NCBI RefSeq assembly: GCF_000247695.1
Contig: NW_004624747.1
Coordinates: 10,587,056 to 10,651,055, forward strand
Length of the DNA: 64,000 nt
Reading direction: 5' to 3'
From: Heterocephalus glaber
Taxonomy: Eukaryota; Chordata; Mammalia; Rodentia; Bathyergidae
The position numbers were made by a program, and so were the translations under genes. Within the stretch, counting starts at the first letter, position 1, and each line of letters opens with the position of its first letter. Below are positions 47,901-56,362 of the stretch, piece after piece. The notes beneath the pieces are model-generated. The model did not search any database. It was not told the DNA's origin and was given only the letters and a program-made list of their open reading frames with translations.

Positions 47901-49031
47901 AGTAGTAACAGTGTTCTGCAGGCCTGGCAGCTGCCGTGAGCTGTGATCTCCATGAGGCAGCTCACTTCTCACTGTGCTGCACAGTGTACAGATAGTGCCG
48001 CTCAGACTGGTGAAAGGGGGAAGGACTGGCTGCACACAGAGGTATGTGCCTATAGTCCCAGGTACTCACGAGGCTGAAGCGGAAGGAACATTTGAGCCCA
48101 GGAGTTTGAGCTCAGGCTGGGCAACATAGCAGGAACTTGTCTCAAAGAAAAAGTCAGGAGGTGGGGGCTGGGACTGTACCTTCCTGACCCTTAGTCTTCT
48201 CATTCAAATAGGTGTAAAACATGAAATGACCCTACAAGGATCATTGTGAAAAACAAGTCAATCTGTATAAAGTGCTTGGCACGCAGTTTACATTCAGGAA
48301 ATTAGGGCTGGAGATTTAGCTCAGTGGTACTGCCACCTGCCTCGCAAGCGCAAGGTCCTGAGTTCAATCCCCGGTACCAAAAAAAAAAAAAGACATTCAG
48401 GAAATCAAAGCTACTACTACTTTCATTATTAATGATAACACTATTTGTATTTTCCCCATCCTGTCAAACCTGTAGCCTGGCTCTACAGTTCTGTGAATCT
48501 CTATACTTTTTTCAGATGTCAGGGAAGCCCTGAAATATAAGGAAGCATCACCCTCTAAGCACACAAAAGAGCCCACACCATGAATTAGCAGCCTTCTCCG
48601 GAAAGTGAGCTTCTTGATCAGGGAGAGAAGAGCTCCATACAGGAGTTGGCACCCAGGCTTGCCTGTCTCCAGGCTGGTGTCCTTCCTGTGGTCCCCCCTG
48701 GGGTGGAAGGCATAACACACCTTCCTTTCCTTTTTCTTTCCCTTCTCACCCCCAGGGGAAGACCCTGGGGGCTTCTTCCCTGTCCCCTTGCTGGCCTGGT
48801 GTCTGGCCTGCTAACGACATGCCCGCCTCCCCTCTTGCCCATCTCAAGGCAGCGCTCTACGCGGCCCCCTACAAATCTGACTTCCTGAAAGCACTCTCCA
48901 AGGGGCAGAATGTGACGGAGGAGGAGTGCCTGGAGAAGATCCGCCTCTTCTTGGTCAACTACACGGCCACCATCGATGTCATCTATGAGATGTTCACCAA
49001 GATGAATGCAGAGCTCAACTACAAGGTGTAG
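26860..49031 (+). CDS. GLTP: GLTP, glycolipid transfer protein (whole gene)
   Basis: Five plus-strand coding exons (26860-26962, 43913-43971, 45168-45301, 46509-46659, 48849-49031) join in phase to exactly 209 residues, the family length, from MALLAEHLLKPLPADK to AELNYKV and TAG. The product is a cytosolic all-helical carrier that binds and moves glucosyl-, galactosyl- and lactosyl-ceramide and other glycosphingolipids between membranes. The headgroup-recognition residues known from the human structure are all present: Asp48, Asn52, Lys55, Trp96, His140 and the C-terminal Tyr207. Trp142 is also present. A FFAT-like PPFFDC segment (residues 31-36), which contacts VAP proteins at the ER, is retained. 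Residue 149 is His rather than the Gln I expect. Intron 1 is about 17 kb, the others 1.2-2.2 kb. The gene looks intact. Confidence 0.97.
27026..27344 (+). repeat. decayed 27-28-bp minisatellite in GLTP intron 1
   Basis: Consecutive pyrimidine-rich units start at 27123, 27151, 27179, 27207, 27234, 27261, 27289 and 27317 (spacings 28, 28, 28, 27, 27, 28, 28). They share a CAGACA-like head and a CCATCTCCCT-like tail. Less clear units extend upstream to about 27,026. It begins within 70 bp of the exon 1 donor. Confidence 0.6.
27345..28693. other. GLTP intron 1, no recognised feature
   Basis: Single-copy-looking intronic sequence. A MIR-like fragment (CAGCGTCCCTATCCATGAAATGAGGATGCTGA) lies near 28,180-28,215, and a MIR-like AGTGCCTGG...CATAGCAGGTGCTCAGT stretch near 28,440-28,500. 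No exon signals were seen. Confidence 0.4.
28694..29745. repeat. inverted pair of MER20-like hAT remnants
   Basis: A plus-oriented copy at about 28,694-28,910 (GGGGACATCTGTCCATGTTT, GAATGACCTGGCCCCAAATG) and a minus-oriented copy at about 29,540-29,720 resemble the MER5/MER20 group of Charlie-type DNA transposons. At the outer edge of the second, CATTGAGAACTATT is duplicated (about 29,707 and 29,729). The interval between them holds nothing recognised. Confidence 0.55.
29960..30305 (-). mobile_element. 5'-truncated retrotransposed insert with target duplication
   Basis: AAACATCTTT occurs at 29960-29969 and again at 30296-30305. The enclosed segment of about 325 bp has a T-run at its left end, so in minus orientation it ends in an A-tail. 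The plus strand is markedly pyrimidine-rich. It interrupts an older L1 3'-end remnant (about 29,890-29,960 and 30,300-30,420). It is probably a young L1 3'-UTR fragment, but the source was not confirmed. Confidence 0.5.
30420..31330. other. GLTP intron 1, no recognised feature
   Basis: Apparently single-copy intronic sequence with a few old-repeat-like phrases (CACTCCCTGCCTAGGGGCCTCAATGGCTCC near 30,785-30,815, common in ancient mammalian interspersed repeats). No exon or promoter signals. Confidence 0.35.
31335..31640 (-). repeat. B1-dID-type SINE interrupted by an opposite-strand B1
   Basis: Minus-oriented ID-like (about 31,335-31,400) and B1 (about 31,420-31,465 and 31,575-31,640) sequences form one dimeric copy. 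It is split by a plus-oriented B1 at about 31,467-31,570 ending in CAAAAA. Confidence 0.65.
31640..34450. other. GLTP intron 1, mostly unrecognised
   Basis: A 5'-truncated plus ID lies at 33,268-33,327, and a MIR-like fragment (GGGAGAGGAAACAGGTCCAGAGAGATGAAGG) at about 33,800-33,930. The remainder shows no exon, promoter or repeat that I recognise. Confidence 0.4.
34490..34918. repeat. B1-dID (minus) and ID (plus)
   Basis: A diverged minus B1-dID-type dimer spans about 34,490-34,760. A plus ID with an A-tail lies at 34,832-34,918, flanked by AATAAGCTTTTC and AATAAGCTTTGC, its likely target duplication. Confidence 0.7.
34999..35397 (-). mobile_element. solo-LTR-like element
   Basis: Read on the minus strand, this roughly 400-bp segment runs TG...CA. 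It has a TATATAAAC box (plus GTTTATATA at 35201-35209) and, about 140 bp further on, an AATAAA (plus TTTATT at 35063-35068) followed by a T-rich stretch, the U3-R-U5 order of a retroviral LTR. No internal viral genes adjoin it. A clean target duplication was not found, so the exact ends are provisional. Confidence 0.5.
35480..35740 (-). repeat. minus ID and minus B1-dID-type SINE
   Basis: ID at about 35,490-35,560 immediately followed by an older ID/B1 dimer at about 35,575-35,740. A MIR remnant (GAAGTGGACCATTATTAGC, TTTTACGAATGAGGAGC) follows to about 35,890. Confidence 0.65.
36054..36085 (+). pseudogene. U6 snRNA 5'-end fragment, tail-less retrocopy
   Basis: GTGCTCGCTTCGGCAGCACA followed by TACACTAAAAT (36055-36085) matches the first 31 nucleotides of U6 snRNA with a single change. 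It is flanked by the 15-bp direct repeat TAAAATGCAAGCTAT at 36039-36053 and 36080-36094. The U6 3' part and any poly(A) tail are absent. It is not a functional U6 gene. Confidence 0.85.
36509..37050. repeat. three ID SINEs, one plus and two minus
   Basis: Plus at 36,509-36,598. Minus at 36,738-36,822, flanked by CATTACTTATA on both sides. Minus at 36,969-37,050, flanked by TGGTAT-like repeats. Confidence 0.8.
37743..39815. repeat. SINE cluster in GLTP intron 1, 37.7-39.8 kb
   Basis: Plus ID at 37,743-37,833 with an (AAAC)n tail. Old minus ID-like copy at about 38,025-38,102. Minus ID at 38,816-38,898. Minus B1 at about 39,040-39,145. Minus ID at 39,168-39,246. Damaged plus ID at 39,295-39,362. 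Minus ID at 39,737-39,815. The gap 38,105-38,815 has no recognised feature. Confidence 0.7.
39816..41099. other. GLTP intron 1, MIR fragments only
   Basis: A MIR-like region (CCTTGGGCAAGGCAGTTGGCTTCTCT near 40,450; GCCAAGATTTGAACCCAGGGCCATCTGGCTC near 40,665-40,700) is the only recognised content. Confidence 0.4.
41100..41280 (+). repeat. B1-dID-type SINE
   Basis: B1 half (CCAGGCTTGGTGGCACAGGC) joined to an ID-like half (GGGCTGGGGGTTAGCTCAGT). The region 41,281-41,900 that follows holds nothing recognised. Confidence 0.7.
41968..42606 (-). mobile_element. chimeric retrotransposon: L1 5'UTR/ORF1 fragment joined to an ID SINE
   Basis: A perfect 14-bp duplication, ACTGAGCATATGTT, flanks the insert at 41968-41981 and 42593-42606. 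In minus orientation the insert begins with about 80 bases of L1-like 5' leader. It continues into an L1 ORF1 start (MRRHVNKSQNQTSRS at 42511) that runs for some 440 bases to about 42,072 with a one-base frameshift near 42,275. It then changes directly into the 5' end of an ID SINE (42,068 to 41,995) that ends in a C-run/A-tail at 41,994-41,982. There is no L1 3' end and no separate duplication around the ID. The target was an older minus ID-like copy (about 41,920-41,967 resuming at 42,607). Confidence 0.75.
42607..43912. other. end of GLTP intron 1
   Basis: A MIR-like fragment (ATACATGAGGAAACTGAGGCACGCAGAGGTGAGGC at about 42,695-42,735) and another near 43,395-43,530. Otherwise single-copy-looking sequence up to the acceptor before 43,913. 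Confidence 0.45.
43913..43971 (+). CDS. GLTP: GLTP coding exon 2 (59 bp)
   Basis: Completes the split Asp codon and encodes CFGSPVFMPIKADISGNIT with a perfect GTAAGT donor. It carries Asp48 and Asn52 of the glycolipid headgroup site. It was found by phase continuity, since the exon is too short to stand alone. Confidence 0.95.
45168..45301 (+). CDS. GLTP: GLTP coding exon 3
   Basis: Forty-four codons and two bases, starting KIKAVYDTNPTKFRTLQNIL and ending ...LALMWLK|AG, donor GTGATG. Carries Lys55 and Trp96. Confidence 0.96.
46509..46659 (+). CDS. GLTP: GLTP coding exon 4
   Basis: Completes Arg99, then GLRFIQIFLQSICDGERDEN through KKYHGWLVQKIFH. It carries His140 and Trp142. The last codon is CAT (His149) directly before GTGAGC, so the exon ends in T instead of the usual G. 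Confidence 0.95.
48849..49031 (+). CDS. GLTP: GLTP coding exon 5 (stop codon)
   Basis: After acceptor ATCTCAAG the exon encodes AALYAAPYKSDFLKALSKGQ to ...MNAELNYKV and TAG at 49029-49031. It includes Tyr207. Confidence 0.96.
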   Translation, partial: AALYAAPYKSDFLKALSKGQNVTEEECLEKIRLFLVNYTATIDVIYEMFTKMNAELNYKV

Positions 49032-50200
49032 GCAGCTCCCTTGTGGGGCTACACTCAGAAACAAGCAAGCCTGGATCACTGTGAACCAAGTCTCGTTCAC
49101 CCACTGCTCACAGCCCCCGGACCATCCTGGGCTGCAAAGGACAGCCTTGGTATTTTTTCAGTCTTTTTTTTTTTCAGTTTATTCTATTGGAGCAATAAAT
49201 AATGATCCTCTTTTGAATCTTTGAATTTCACAACAGCACAGACTGACTGTACATCTTCATTTCAGTGTGATAAAAATCAATTAACCAACCTGGCTCGGTG
49301 GTGCATGCCTGCAATCCCAGCTACATGGGAAGCTGAGACAGGAGGATCATAAGTTTGATCCCAGCTTGGTGCAACTTAGAGAGATCCTGTCTCAAAAAAA
49401 AAAAAAAATTAAAAAGAATTGGGAATCTAGCTCAGTGGTAGAATGCTTGTCTAGCATAGGTGAGGCCCTGGGCTCAATCCCTGGCACCACAAAACATAAA
49501 AGCAAAATTAACATTTCTAATAAATGAAGTCCTGGGGGGGTCCCCCCCACAAAGAGTACTGCCCTAGGGGAGTGGTACACACCTCACTTCACAGAGAAGC
49601 ACATGTTCCTCTGAGGATCTGGCTGAATGATGTTTTGGGTATTTTAGGGAGTGTGAAAGATTTGACTGAAAATTTTGCAGGATCCTTATTGTGGTATTCT
49701 TTAAAAAAAGCAAATTGGTGTGTGTTCTAATGTGGTTTGCACAGCCCAGCCTCACAATGCTGTCATTAGAAACCATCTGCCTTTTGCCAGTCTTTTTTTG
49801 TTTTTTAATAGCTGAAACCAACCAGCAAGCCTCTGATGACCAAAGGGCCATTTCTTTTCAATCTATTGGGCACAAACAATTGACCATTGATGACTGTATC
49901 TGCATTCTTCTGCATAATTATTTTCTTCAGGGACAATTCTTCCAACCTAAGAAACAAGCGGATTTCTGGGGAGGAAGAAATATACCCTCCAGCTGCTGAG
50001 ACTTGAGAAGCCACCTTGCTGCCTTAATGGTCCTTTCTGACGCTAAAAAGAGCTTATATTTTTTAAAGTATTGGTGCAAACCAAGCAACTCCAAAAGATT
50101 TGATGTGTGTTTAATAAAAAACTCAATGAGGAACAATTGGTGATTTTTATGTAGAAACTAAATGATCCTTAATAAATAAATCTCTATTTTGGAATCACAT
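49032..50200 (+). other. GLTP: GLTP 3' UTR with proximal and distal poly(A) signals
   Basis: A proximal AATAAA lies at 49194-49199. An AATAAA at 50113-50118 and overlapping AATAAA at 50171-50176 and 50175-50180 lie downstream, and the last is followed by a GT-rich element (CTGTGTGCTGTTTTGG), so the main cleavage is probably near 50.2 kb. Between them lie a plus B1-dID-type SINE (about 49,288-49,495) and a G7-T-C7 palindrome (49,534-49,548). Confidence 0.7.
49288..49495 (+). repeat. B1-dID-type SINE inside the GLTP 3' UTR
   Basis: B1 half (CTCGGTGGTGCATGCCTGCA) with an A-rich linker, then an ID half (ATCTAGCTCAGTGGTAGAAT) to CCTGGCACCAC. It lies between the proximal and distal poly(A) signals in sense orientation. 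Confidence 0.75.
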
Positions 50201-50324
50201 CTGTGTGCTGTTTTGGTTCTTGATTCTTTCATTTATTTTCTGAATCCAAGGTTGCATTTGGGGACTCTTATAGAGATGCTACCAAGGGCCTCTTTTCTGG
50301 CCTCCATGGTTTGTTTGTTTGTTT

Positions 50325-51500
50325 GTTTGGTACTGGGCATTGAGCTCAAGACCTTGTGCTTTTGAGGCAGGCATGGAGCCACTGAGCTAAATCCCCAGAC
50401 CAGGCCTCCCTCCATGATTTTAAAAAACAACTGGTTGCCACATGGAGAAACTGTGGAATTTCACATAAAAATCTTAGGTTTCTAGTTTCTTTTAAAAAAC
50501 CAAGCTAGGGGCCGGGGATTTAGCTCAGTGTTTTCATCGCGTGCTGCGCAAGCACAAGGACCAGAGTTCAATCCCCGGTACCAAAAAAAACCCAAGCTGC
50601 CGGGCTGTAGGGAACAGGGAAAGGGGACATTACCAGAACCCCTGCAGTGAGTCCTGGTCTCCTGTGAGCTACAACAGCACAAGATGAATTAATGAATAAA
50701 GACAGGAAATGATACTTAGAGAAGAAGCTGAGCTCTGGGCCTGATCAGTGCTGCTCTGGGAAGCAAAGTTGAAGCCATCCTGAGCTTGCCACTGTTTATT
50801 GGGTTCATAGGGAGTAACAGATGACTCAGAGGGAAGCAGTAATCCTAAAACCATGAGGATCTTATGCTGATGAGGATCTTATGCTGAGAGTCTTATGTTG
50901 ATTGGGATGGCAAGATGAGCAAAGATGTTCTTACAACAGTAGGTGGGATGAATGAAGCTTATAAGGAATTTGCCCCTCCCCAGGTGAAACCTTTCTACTC
51001 AGCATCAGGGGGCGCTGAAGTCTCTCAGCTGTGACCAGAGGCAAAAATGTAGGCTGGGCGAGATGGCACACGCCTACAGTCCCAGAGCTCAGGAGGCAGA
51101 GGCAGGAGGATCACTGAGTTTGAAGTCAGCCTGGGCTACATAGTTCAAGGCCAGCCTGAACTACTTAGTGAGACCCTATCTCAAAAAATAAATAAAATTT
51201 AAAAATTTTAAAATGAAGTTATGTTTCAGCATGTCATAGCTGGCCTATAGGCAAGAGTAGGCCTGCTCATAATTTAATTGTGAAATGATTTTCCCCAAAA
51301 TTATGTAGAATTGCTCCCAACACTTGGCAGAAACAGGTAATTGGCTCCTTGTTTAGATAGGGTAAAGGCATTTTTCACATTGCCTCAGTCTCCACCCATC
51401 CCTGTTGTCTTTTTTTGTTGTTTTTGGTACCAGGGATCAAACTCGGGACCTTGCACTTGTGAGGCAGGCCCCAAAACCACTGAGCTAAATCCCCAGACCT
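50325..51500. repeat. SINEs downstream of GLTP
   Basis: Minus ID at 50,325-50,403, plus ID at 50,510-50,590 (a facing pair), plus B1 at about 51,050-51,200, minus ID at 51,425-51,500. Direct repeats of GATGAGGATCTTATGCTGA lie at about 50,853-50,890. No gene between them. Confidence 0.7.
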
Positions 51501-51809
51501 ATCCCTGTTGTCTTTCCATCCCTGTGGCAAATTATTATTTGCACTTTATCATGGGCTGATGCTTTTTCTGATACTAGGGTTAAATGGAAAGAGAAACATT
51601 ACTTTTTCTTCTGCTCCTACAGAGCTGATGGCCTAGTGGACAAGATGGACCAGAATAATGATACAGAGTGGTCAGGACCCAGAGGGACCCCCAGGCCACA
51701 GATGAGAGGCCACACTGTAGAGCTGCCCTGCATCTTAGTGGAAGTTGGGACATGGGGAGAGGACACTGCACACCATAGGCGAAGGTCTGGTGTCTTGACC
51801 AAGAGCAGG

Positions 51810-51849
<40 letters not shown>

Positions 51850-53380
51850 ACATGTATGTCACATGGTGCTGCCATGGAATTTGAGCTTGCTGTTGAGAAT
51901 TATGGAATACCTTTAAACGTCTTGTGCACAGTCTAATCAGTTCCCAGTTTCGAAGCCTCCCTCTAGAATAGCCAGGGGACGGAAGCCTGAGTTGAGTTTT
52001 GTACTTGTCTCTGATTTCATTATATTTTCTAATATTGCTGATACTATGGATGCTACTGTTCTTCCTAAGCACTTAATTGCTTCCTAGGAGTTTTCCCTTT
52101 GGGTTTCCTAGAGATACAACATTCTACAGCAATTAAAATAACCGTCTCTTTCTTTTCTTCATATTTCTAACACAATACAATGAGGCCAGGAGGGCACTTT
52201 CTTCATGGGAGGGAGGATTTTTCCCAGGACAGCCTCCTTCACTGCTGCTACCTGCTGGGGCCCCGATAGCTAGGGCTTTGGTCCTAGAGACAAGGCCAGT
52301 AGCACATCCGCATCTATGCCTTCCCATTTCCTCCTTGTCAAAGTGGGACTGAGTGTTACCTGGAGCAGGGAAGAAAGAACACACATTGAGCACTGGCTGT
52401 ATACCAGGCCCTGCAAACAACATGCTTTAACACATCATTTCACCATTACCTAAGATGTGAGCAGGACCCAGAGTGACCCCCAGCCAGATGTGGGGGCACT
52501 GGGACTTCCCATCTGACTCCAAATCTTCCCTCAGCTCTATTGACCACTGAGCCAGTTGAAAGTGAGTTACACTTCCTGCCCGTGTGTTCCCGGGTTAACT
52601 GATAACTGCACAAAAGCCCAAATTAGCCATAAAGTTGGCCAAGACTGACCGATTCTTTTGTTTCCTTCAATGAAAACTCTAGGAGGCCCAGGGATTTAGC
52701 TCAGTGGCATCACACCTGCCTCGCAAGCACAAGGTTCTGAGTTTGATCCCCAGTACGGGGTGGGGGGCGGGCTCTGAGGCACTGTTTTGTTGTTGTTGTT
52801 GTTGTTTTTTGGTACCGGGGATCGAACTCAGGACCTTGCGCTTGCAAGGCAGGCGGCAGAACCACTGAGCTAAATCCCCGGCCCATAGGGCACTATTTTG
52901 AATCCATTATAATGTGTCTTTATTATAGCAGAGCAACCTAGGGTCAATTCACCCTTCAGAGCCTCAGTTTTCTTATCTGTAATATGGAAGTCTTTCTGGC
53001 TCCCACCTCACAGGGTTCCGAGAGGCTTAAATTAAACGTTATTAAAGTGTAAAGCAGAGCATTGCTGGAAGCCTGGCAGGCCGCTTTAGTGTTAATAAAA
53101 CTGCAAGCCTATAGCTATGAGTTTGTGGGGGTGAGTGCAGGAATGGGAAGGGGTATTGGAGTCCGGGCTCGGCTATGCATTAGCGAAATCGCCTTGGACA
53201 ATCACTATGCTTCTCAGTCTCAGATTCCTCTTCCATGCTGGGGTCATACCACAGATCCCAGCTCACGATGCCAATGAGACTGACCAGGCAGGCGCTGAGC
53301 TCCGTAATCGGTCAGTGACGCAGTTGTCACGGTTTGCAGGTTACAGAGGAACGGAGGAGGGATAGCTTCCTTCGGTTTCT
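51500..53380. repeat. intergenic GLTP-TRPV4 part 1
   Basis: A (GT)n microsatellite lies at 51,811-51,848. A plus ID at 52,685-52,757 and a minus ID at 52,806-52,886 form a facing pair separated by a (TTG)n tract. A MIR remnant lies at about 52,930-53,040. The rest is unrecognised. Confidence 0.65.
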
Positions 53381-53640
53381 CTGTCTGGTGAAAGGGTTTC
53401 CTTAGTTTGCTGAGGGCCGCTTCCCTCTTGCCCCCTTGCTCTTGGCGCGCCCTACTGCCCCTGCGCCTGCGCACTGAGCGCCTCCAGCTCTCTCGGGGTC
53501 CGGTAGGTGGCGATGTCGGCACTGCAGAGCCCGGAGCACTGTCAACCTGCACCTCCCGGACTGGAGCCCGCGTCTCCCGCCCAAAGAGGAAGGTCAGGCC
53601 TGGGGCTCACCCTCCCAGCGTGCTCGGGAAAGGTGTAAGT
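53380..53640. promoter_or_regulatory. unassigned CpG-rich promoter-like segment
   Basis: The segment is locally CpG-enriched and contains an NRF-1-like palindrome TGCGCCTGCGCA at 53,462-53,473 and a GGCGCGCC motif near 53,445. A splice-donor-like GTAAGT at about 53,635 could end a plus-strand first exon. No coding sequence of a known family was recognised in it. Confidence 0.4.
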
Positions 53641-53699
53641 CCTTCCAGCTTACTCGGGGTTCTGATTTCAGGCTAACTTCTGTGTGGCGACTATTGCCA

Positions 53700-56065
53700 C
53701 TACCAGCACCACCACCTAATGATTTTTGGATTCAAGTCTAGGTTCAGTAACTTTGTAGCTATGTGATCCAAGGCAAGTCAGCTCACTGCTCTGAGCCTCA
53801 GTTTCTAGATCTGTAAAGTGGAACAGGAACACCTTCACCTTTCAAGATTGCATAAAATAATGTATGTGTCAAGTGCCTGACACGTAGAAGATGTTCAATA
53901 GCTCTTTTTTTTGAGGGGGGCGGGTACCGGGGATGAACTCAGGATCTTGTGCTTGTGAGGCAGGCAGCTGCACCATTGAGGTAAATCCCCGGCCCAGTAG
54001 CTCTTTTTAATTTTATTTATTTGATGCTACGACTTGCCAGGGACCTCTGAAGGGATAACCCACCCCCAGTGCAATTACAATAGTTAAACCACAGCATGCT
54101 CAGTTAAGCTCACTTGGTCTGTGTTTGTGACTGGAGGTTGAACCCAGTGCCTCCTGCATGCCAAGCAAGAGCTACATCCCCAGCCCTTTTATCTTTATTT
54201 TTTAAATTATGAAATATTTTTAAAATTATTAAATTTCCCTGGCTGGCCTCAAACTTGTAATCCTCCTGTCTCAGCCTCTAGAATAGCTGGGATTACAAGT
54301 ATGCACTTTGTTCTTAAAGATACAGTAGTGCCCAGTCAGGTGTGGTGATACACGGCCTGTAATCTCAGCACTTGGAGGCTTAGGCAGGAGGATTGCAAGT
54401 TCAAGGCCCCACCAGGGTAATTAGCAACATAGTGAGACCCTGTCTCAAAATAAAAAATAAAGGCCGGGGATTTAGCTCAGTGGTTTCACTGCCTGCTGTG
54501 CAAGCTCAAGGACTGGAGTTCGAACCCCGATATCAAAAAATAAAAAATTAAAATTAAAAAATAAAAATGGCTGGGGATGGAGTTCAGTGCAAAAGCCCTG
54601 AGTTCAGTCCCAGTATCCCCTCAAAGTTATATATATTAGTCCACATCAATATATATCAACAAGGCACAGCCCAGACATGCACAGCCCATTCCTTGCTCTG
54701 CCCAGATCTGTGTAATCACTTCTCCCCCCAGGCCCTCAGTTTCCTCGTTTTTAAAATTTGAGGATTAGCTTGCTCCTTGCCTGCCAGCTCTGACACCATA
54801 GACACCCCTTATTACAGATAGGTAAGTTCATTAGATATCTTTAGGCAGTTAGACAGGGCCAGCCCAGAAAGAGCCAACATGGAGGACAGTCAAGACACAT
54901 TCACTGAAGGCAAGAATTGTAAAAGGAAACTGCCACACTCATGAAGTATGAATAGCAGTGGTTGATATTCTCAATAGGTATCCATCACCTGGGTGAAGGA
55001 CCAAGATCTTCCAAGAAAGATCCCTGACCCACCCCTTTCCACTGAAAATCCTTGCTCAGTTCCTTGTAGGCTTTACGTGACTTGTTTCCCTGTTGGATCC
55101 CCATTTAATCAATATTACCTAGGTGACTGTACTTGTAATCTTTTTTTTTTTTTTTTTTGGTACCAGAGATCAAACTCGTGTCCTTGCACTTTCGAGGCAG
55201 GCAGTGGAACCACTGAGCAAAATCCCCAGCCTGTACTTGTTATCTTATTGATTGGTCATGGTTTTGTCCCACCTCATGCCCACCTTGTAAATTTCCACTG
55301 GGTCTTACAGTTTTGTCCCACTTTGTACCTGTCGCACCATATGGCTTTTCTATATAAAACATCTTTGAAAAGTGGGGTGTGCCAGCAACCCACTTTCCAG
55401 TCCCCCTTCTGTCTCTCTTAGATAGGAGCTTTCTTTCTCTCAATAAATTTTTCCTACTCTTAACCTCCATTGTTCCTAGAATTCATTCTTCGATTTTAGA
55501 GAACACTAACTCACTTTACAGATATCTAGTATGTTTGGGAGATACACTCCTGCAGCAGGCAGTCTCTGGTTTGTATTCCTAATCCAGGAAAATCAACACT
55601 CTGTTTATGGCCTCAAGTGGGAGCAGCATGCAAAGCATTCAGCACAGCACCTGAGAGTTAACCTCTAACAGCCCTTCATCTGAGAGGACTACCTGGAAGA
55701 CCAGGTTCTCCAGCCCCTGTTTGCTGAGCACCCACTGTGTGCAAGGCACTGAGCTAGGCTCAGAGGATCCTGCCAGAAGCCACACAAGGCCCCCAGCCCA
55801 CAAGGCCAACCACAGGAGATGCACAATAAATCAGACAGCGAAATGGGTGGCAAAGGACAGCAAGGAGGGCCGAGGGAAGTAGTGGTGGAGCACTGATTTA
55901 GACTCAGTGGGGTGGAGGTGGCCAGGGAGGAGCTCTCTGAGGAGGTGACAGCTGAGCTAAGAGCCAAAGGGAAGGAAAGAGCAAGAGACAGAGAGAGAGA
56001 TTGGCAACAGCCAGTGCAAGTGCCCTGAGGCAGGAGAGGAGACAGCAGGGAAGGTCAAAGAGGCC
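53700..56065. repeat. intergenic GLTP-TRPV4 part 2
   Basis: A MIR at about 53,725-53,910. Minus ID at 53,911-53,996. Old minus B1-dID at about 54,120-54,305. Plus B1 at about 54,333-54,460 followed by a plus ID at 54,462-54,540 and an older plus ID-like copy at about 54,568-54,620. Minus ID at 55,141-55,230. The remaining 54,620-55,140 and 55,240-56,065 show no gene; GA-rich low complexity lies around 55,975-56,050. Confidence 0.6.
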
Positions 56066-56362
56066 ACTGGGGTTTCCTTTTAGGGTTGTGAAATATTCTA
56101 ACCTGACCATTGTGATGGTTGCTTATGTCTATGAATATACTAAAATCCATCAAATAATCACTTTGGGTGAAGTGTGTGGTACGTGAATGTCTCAATAAAG
56201 TTAATATAAAAGATCAAAAAGAAGAACATGATCTCAGGGGTCAAAATATTTTACTGTGTGAGTCTACTACACTTCTAAGCTGTGTGACCTTGGCTGGATG
56301 ACCCTGCTTCTCTGAGCCTCGCTTCTCTCATCTGTAAAATGGGGGTGACAACCTCCCCTACC
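56066..56362 (+). repeat. inverted duplication, left arm (derived copy)
   Basis: 297 bp identical to the reverse complement of 58257-58553 except at three positions and without gaps. The flanks carry the 6-bp direct repeat AGAGGC (56,059-56,064 and 56,363-56,368). The MIR and L1 remnants it contains are cut off abruptly at both ends, so this is the inserted copy. Confidence 0.92.

Larger units (their letters stand above)
43972..48848. repeat. repeats in GLTP introns 2-4
   Basis: Intron 2: plus B1-dID at about 44,194-44,370 and MIR fragments at about 44,580-44,660 and 44,800-44,910. Intron 3: minus ID at 45,605-45,685 followed by minus B1 at about 45,690-45,840. Intron 4: minus B1 at about 46,745-46,940; plus B1-dID tail at about 47,140-47,290 with (GA)n; plus B1 at about 48,028-48,150; plus ID at 48,305-48,392, flanked by CATTCAGGAAAT. 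The stretches 47,300-48,025 and 45,900-46,480 hold nothing recognised. Confidence 0.65.

Noticed and set aside
53407..53676. 89-codon open frame in the promoter-like block
   Set aside because: Arg/Ser/Pro-rich translation with no recognised family; treated only as a possible non-coding first exon.
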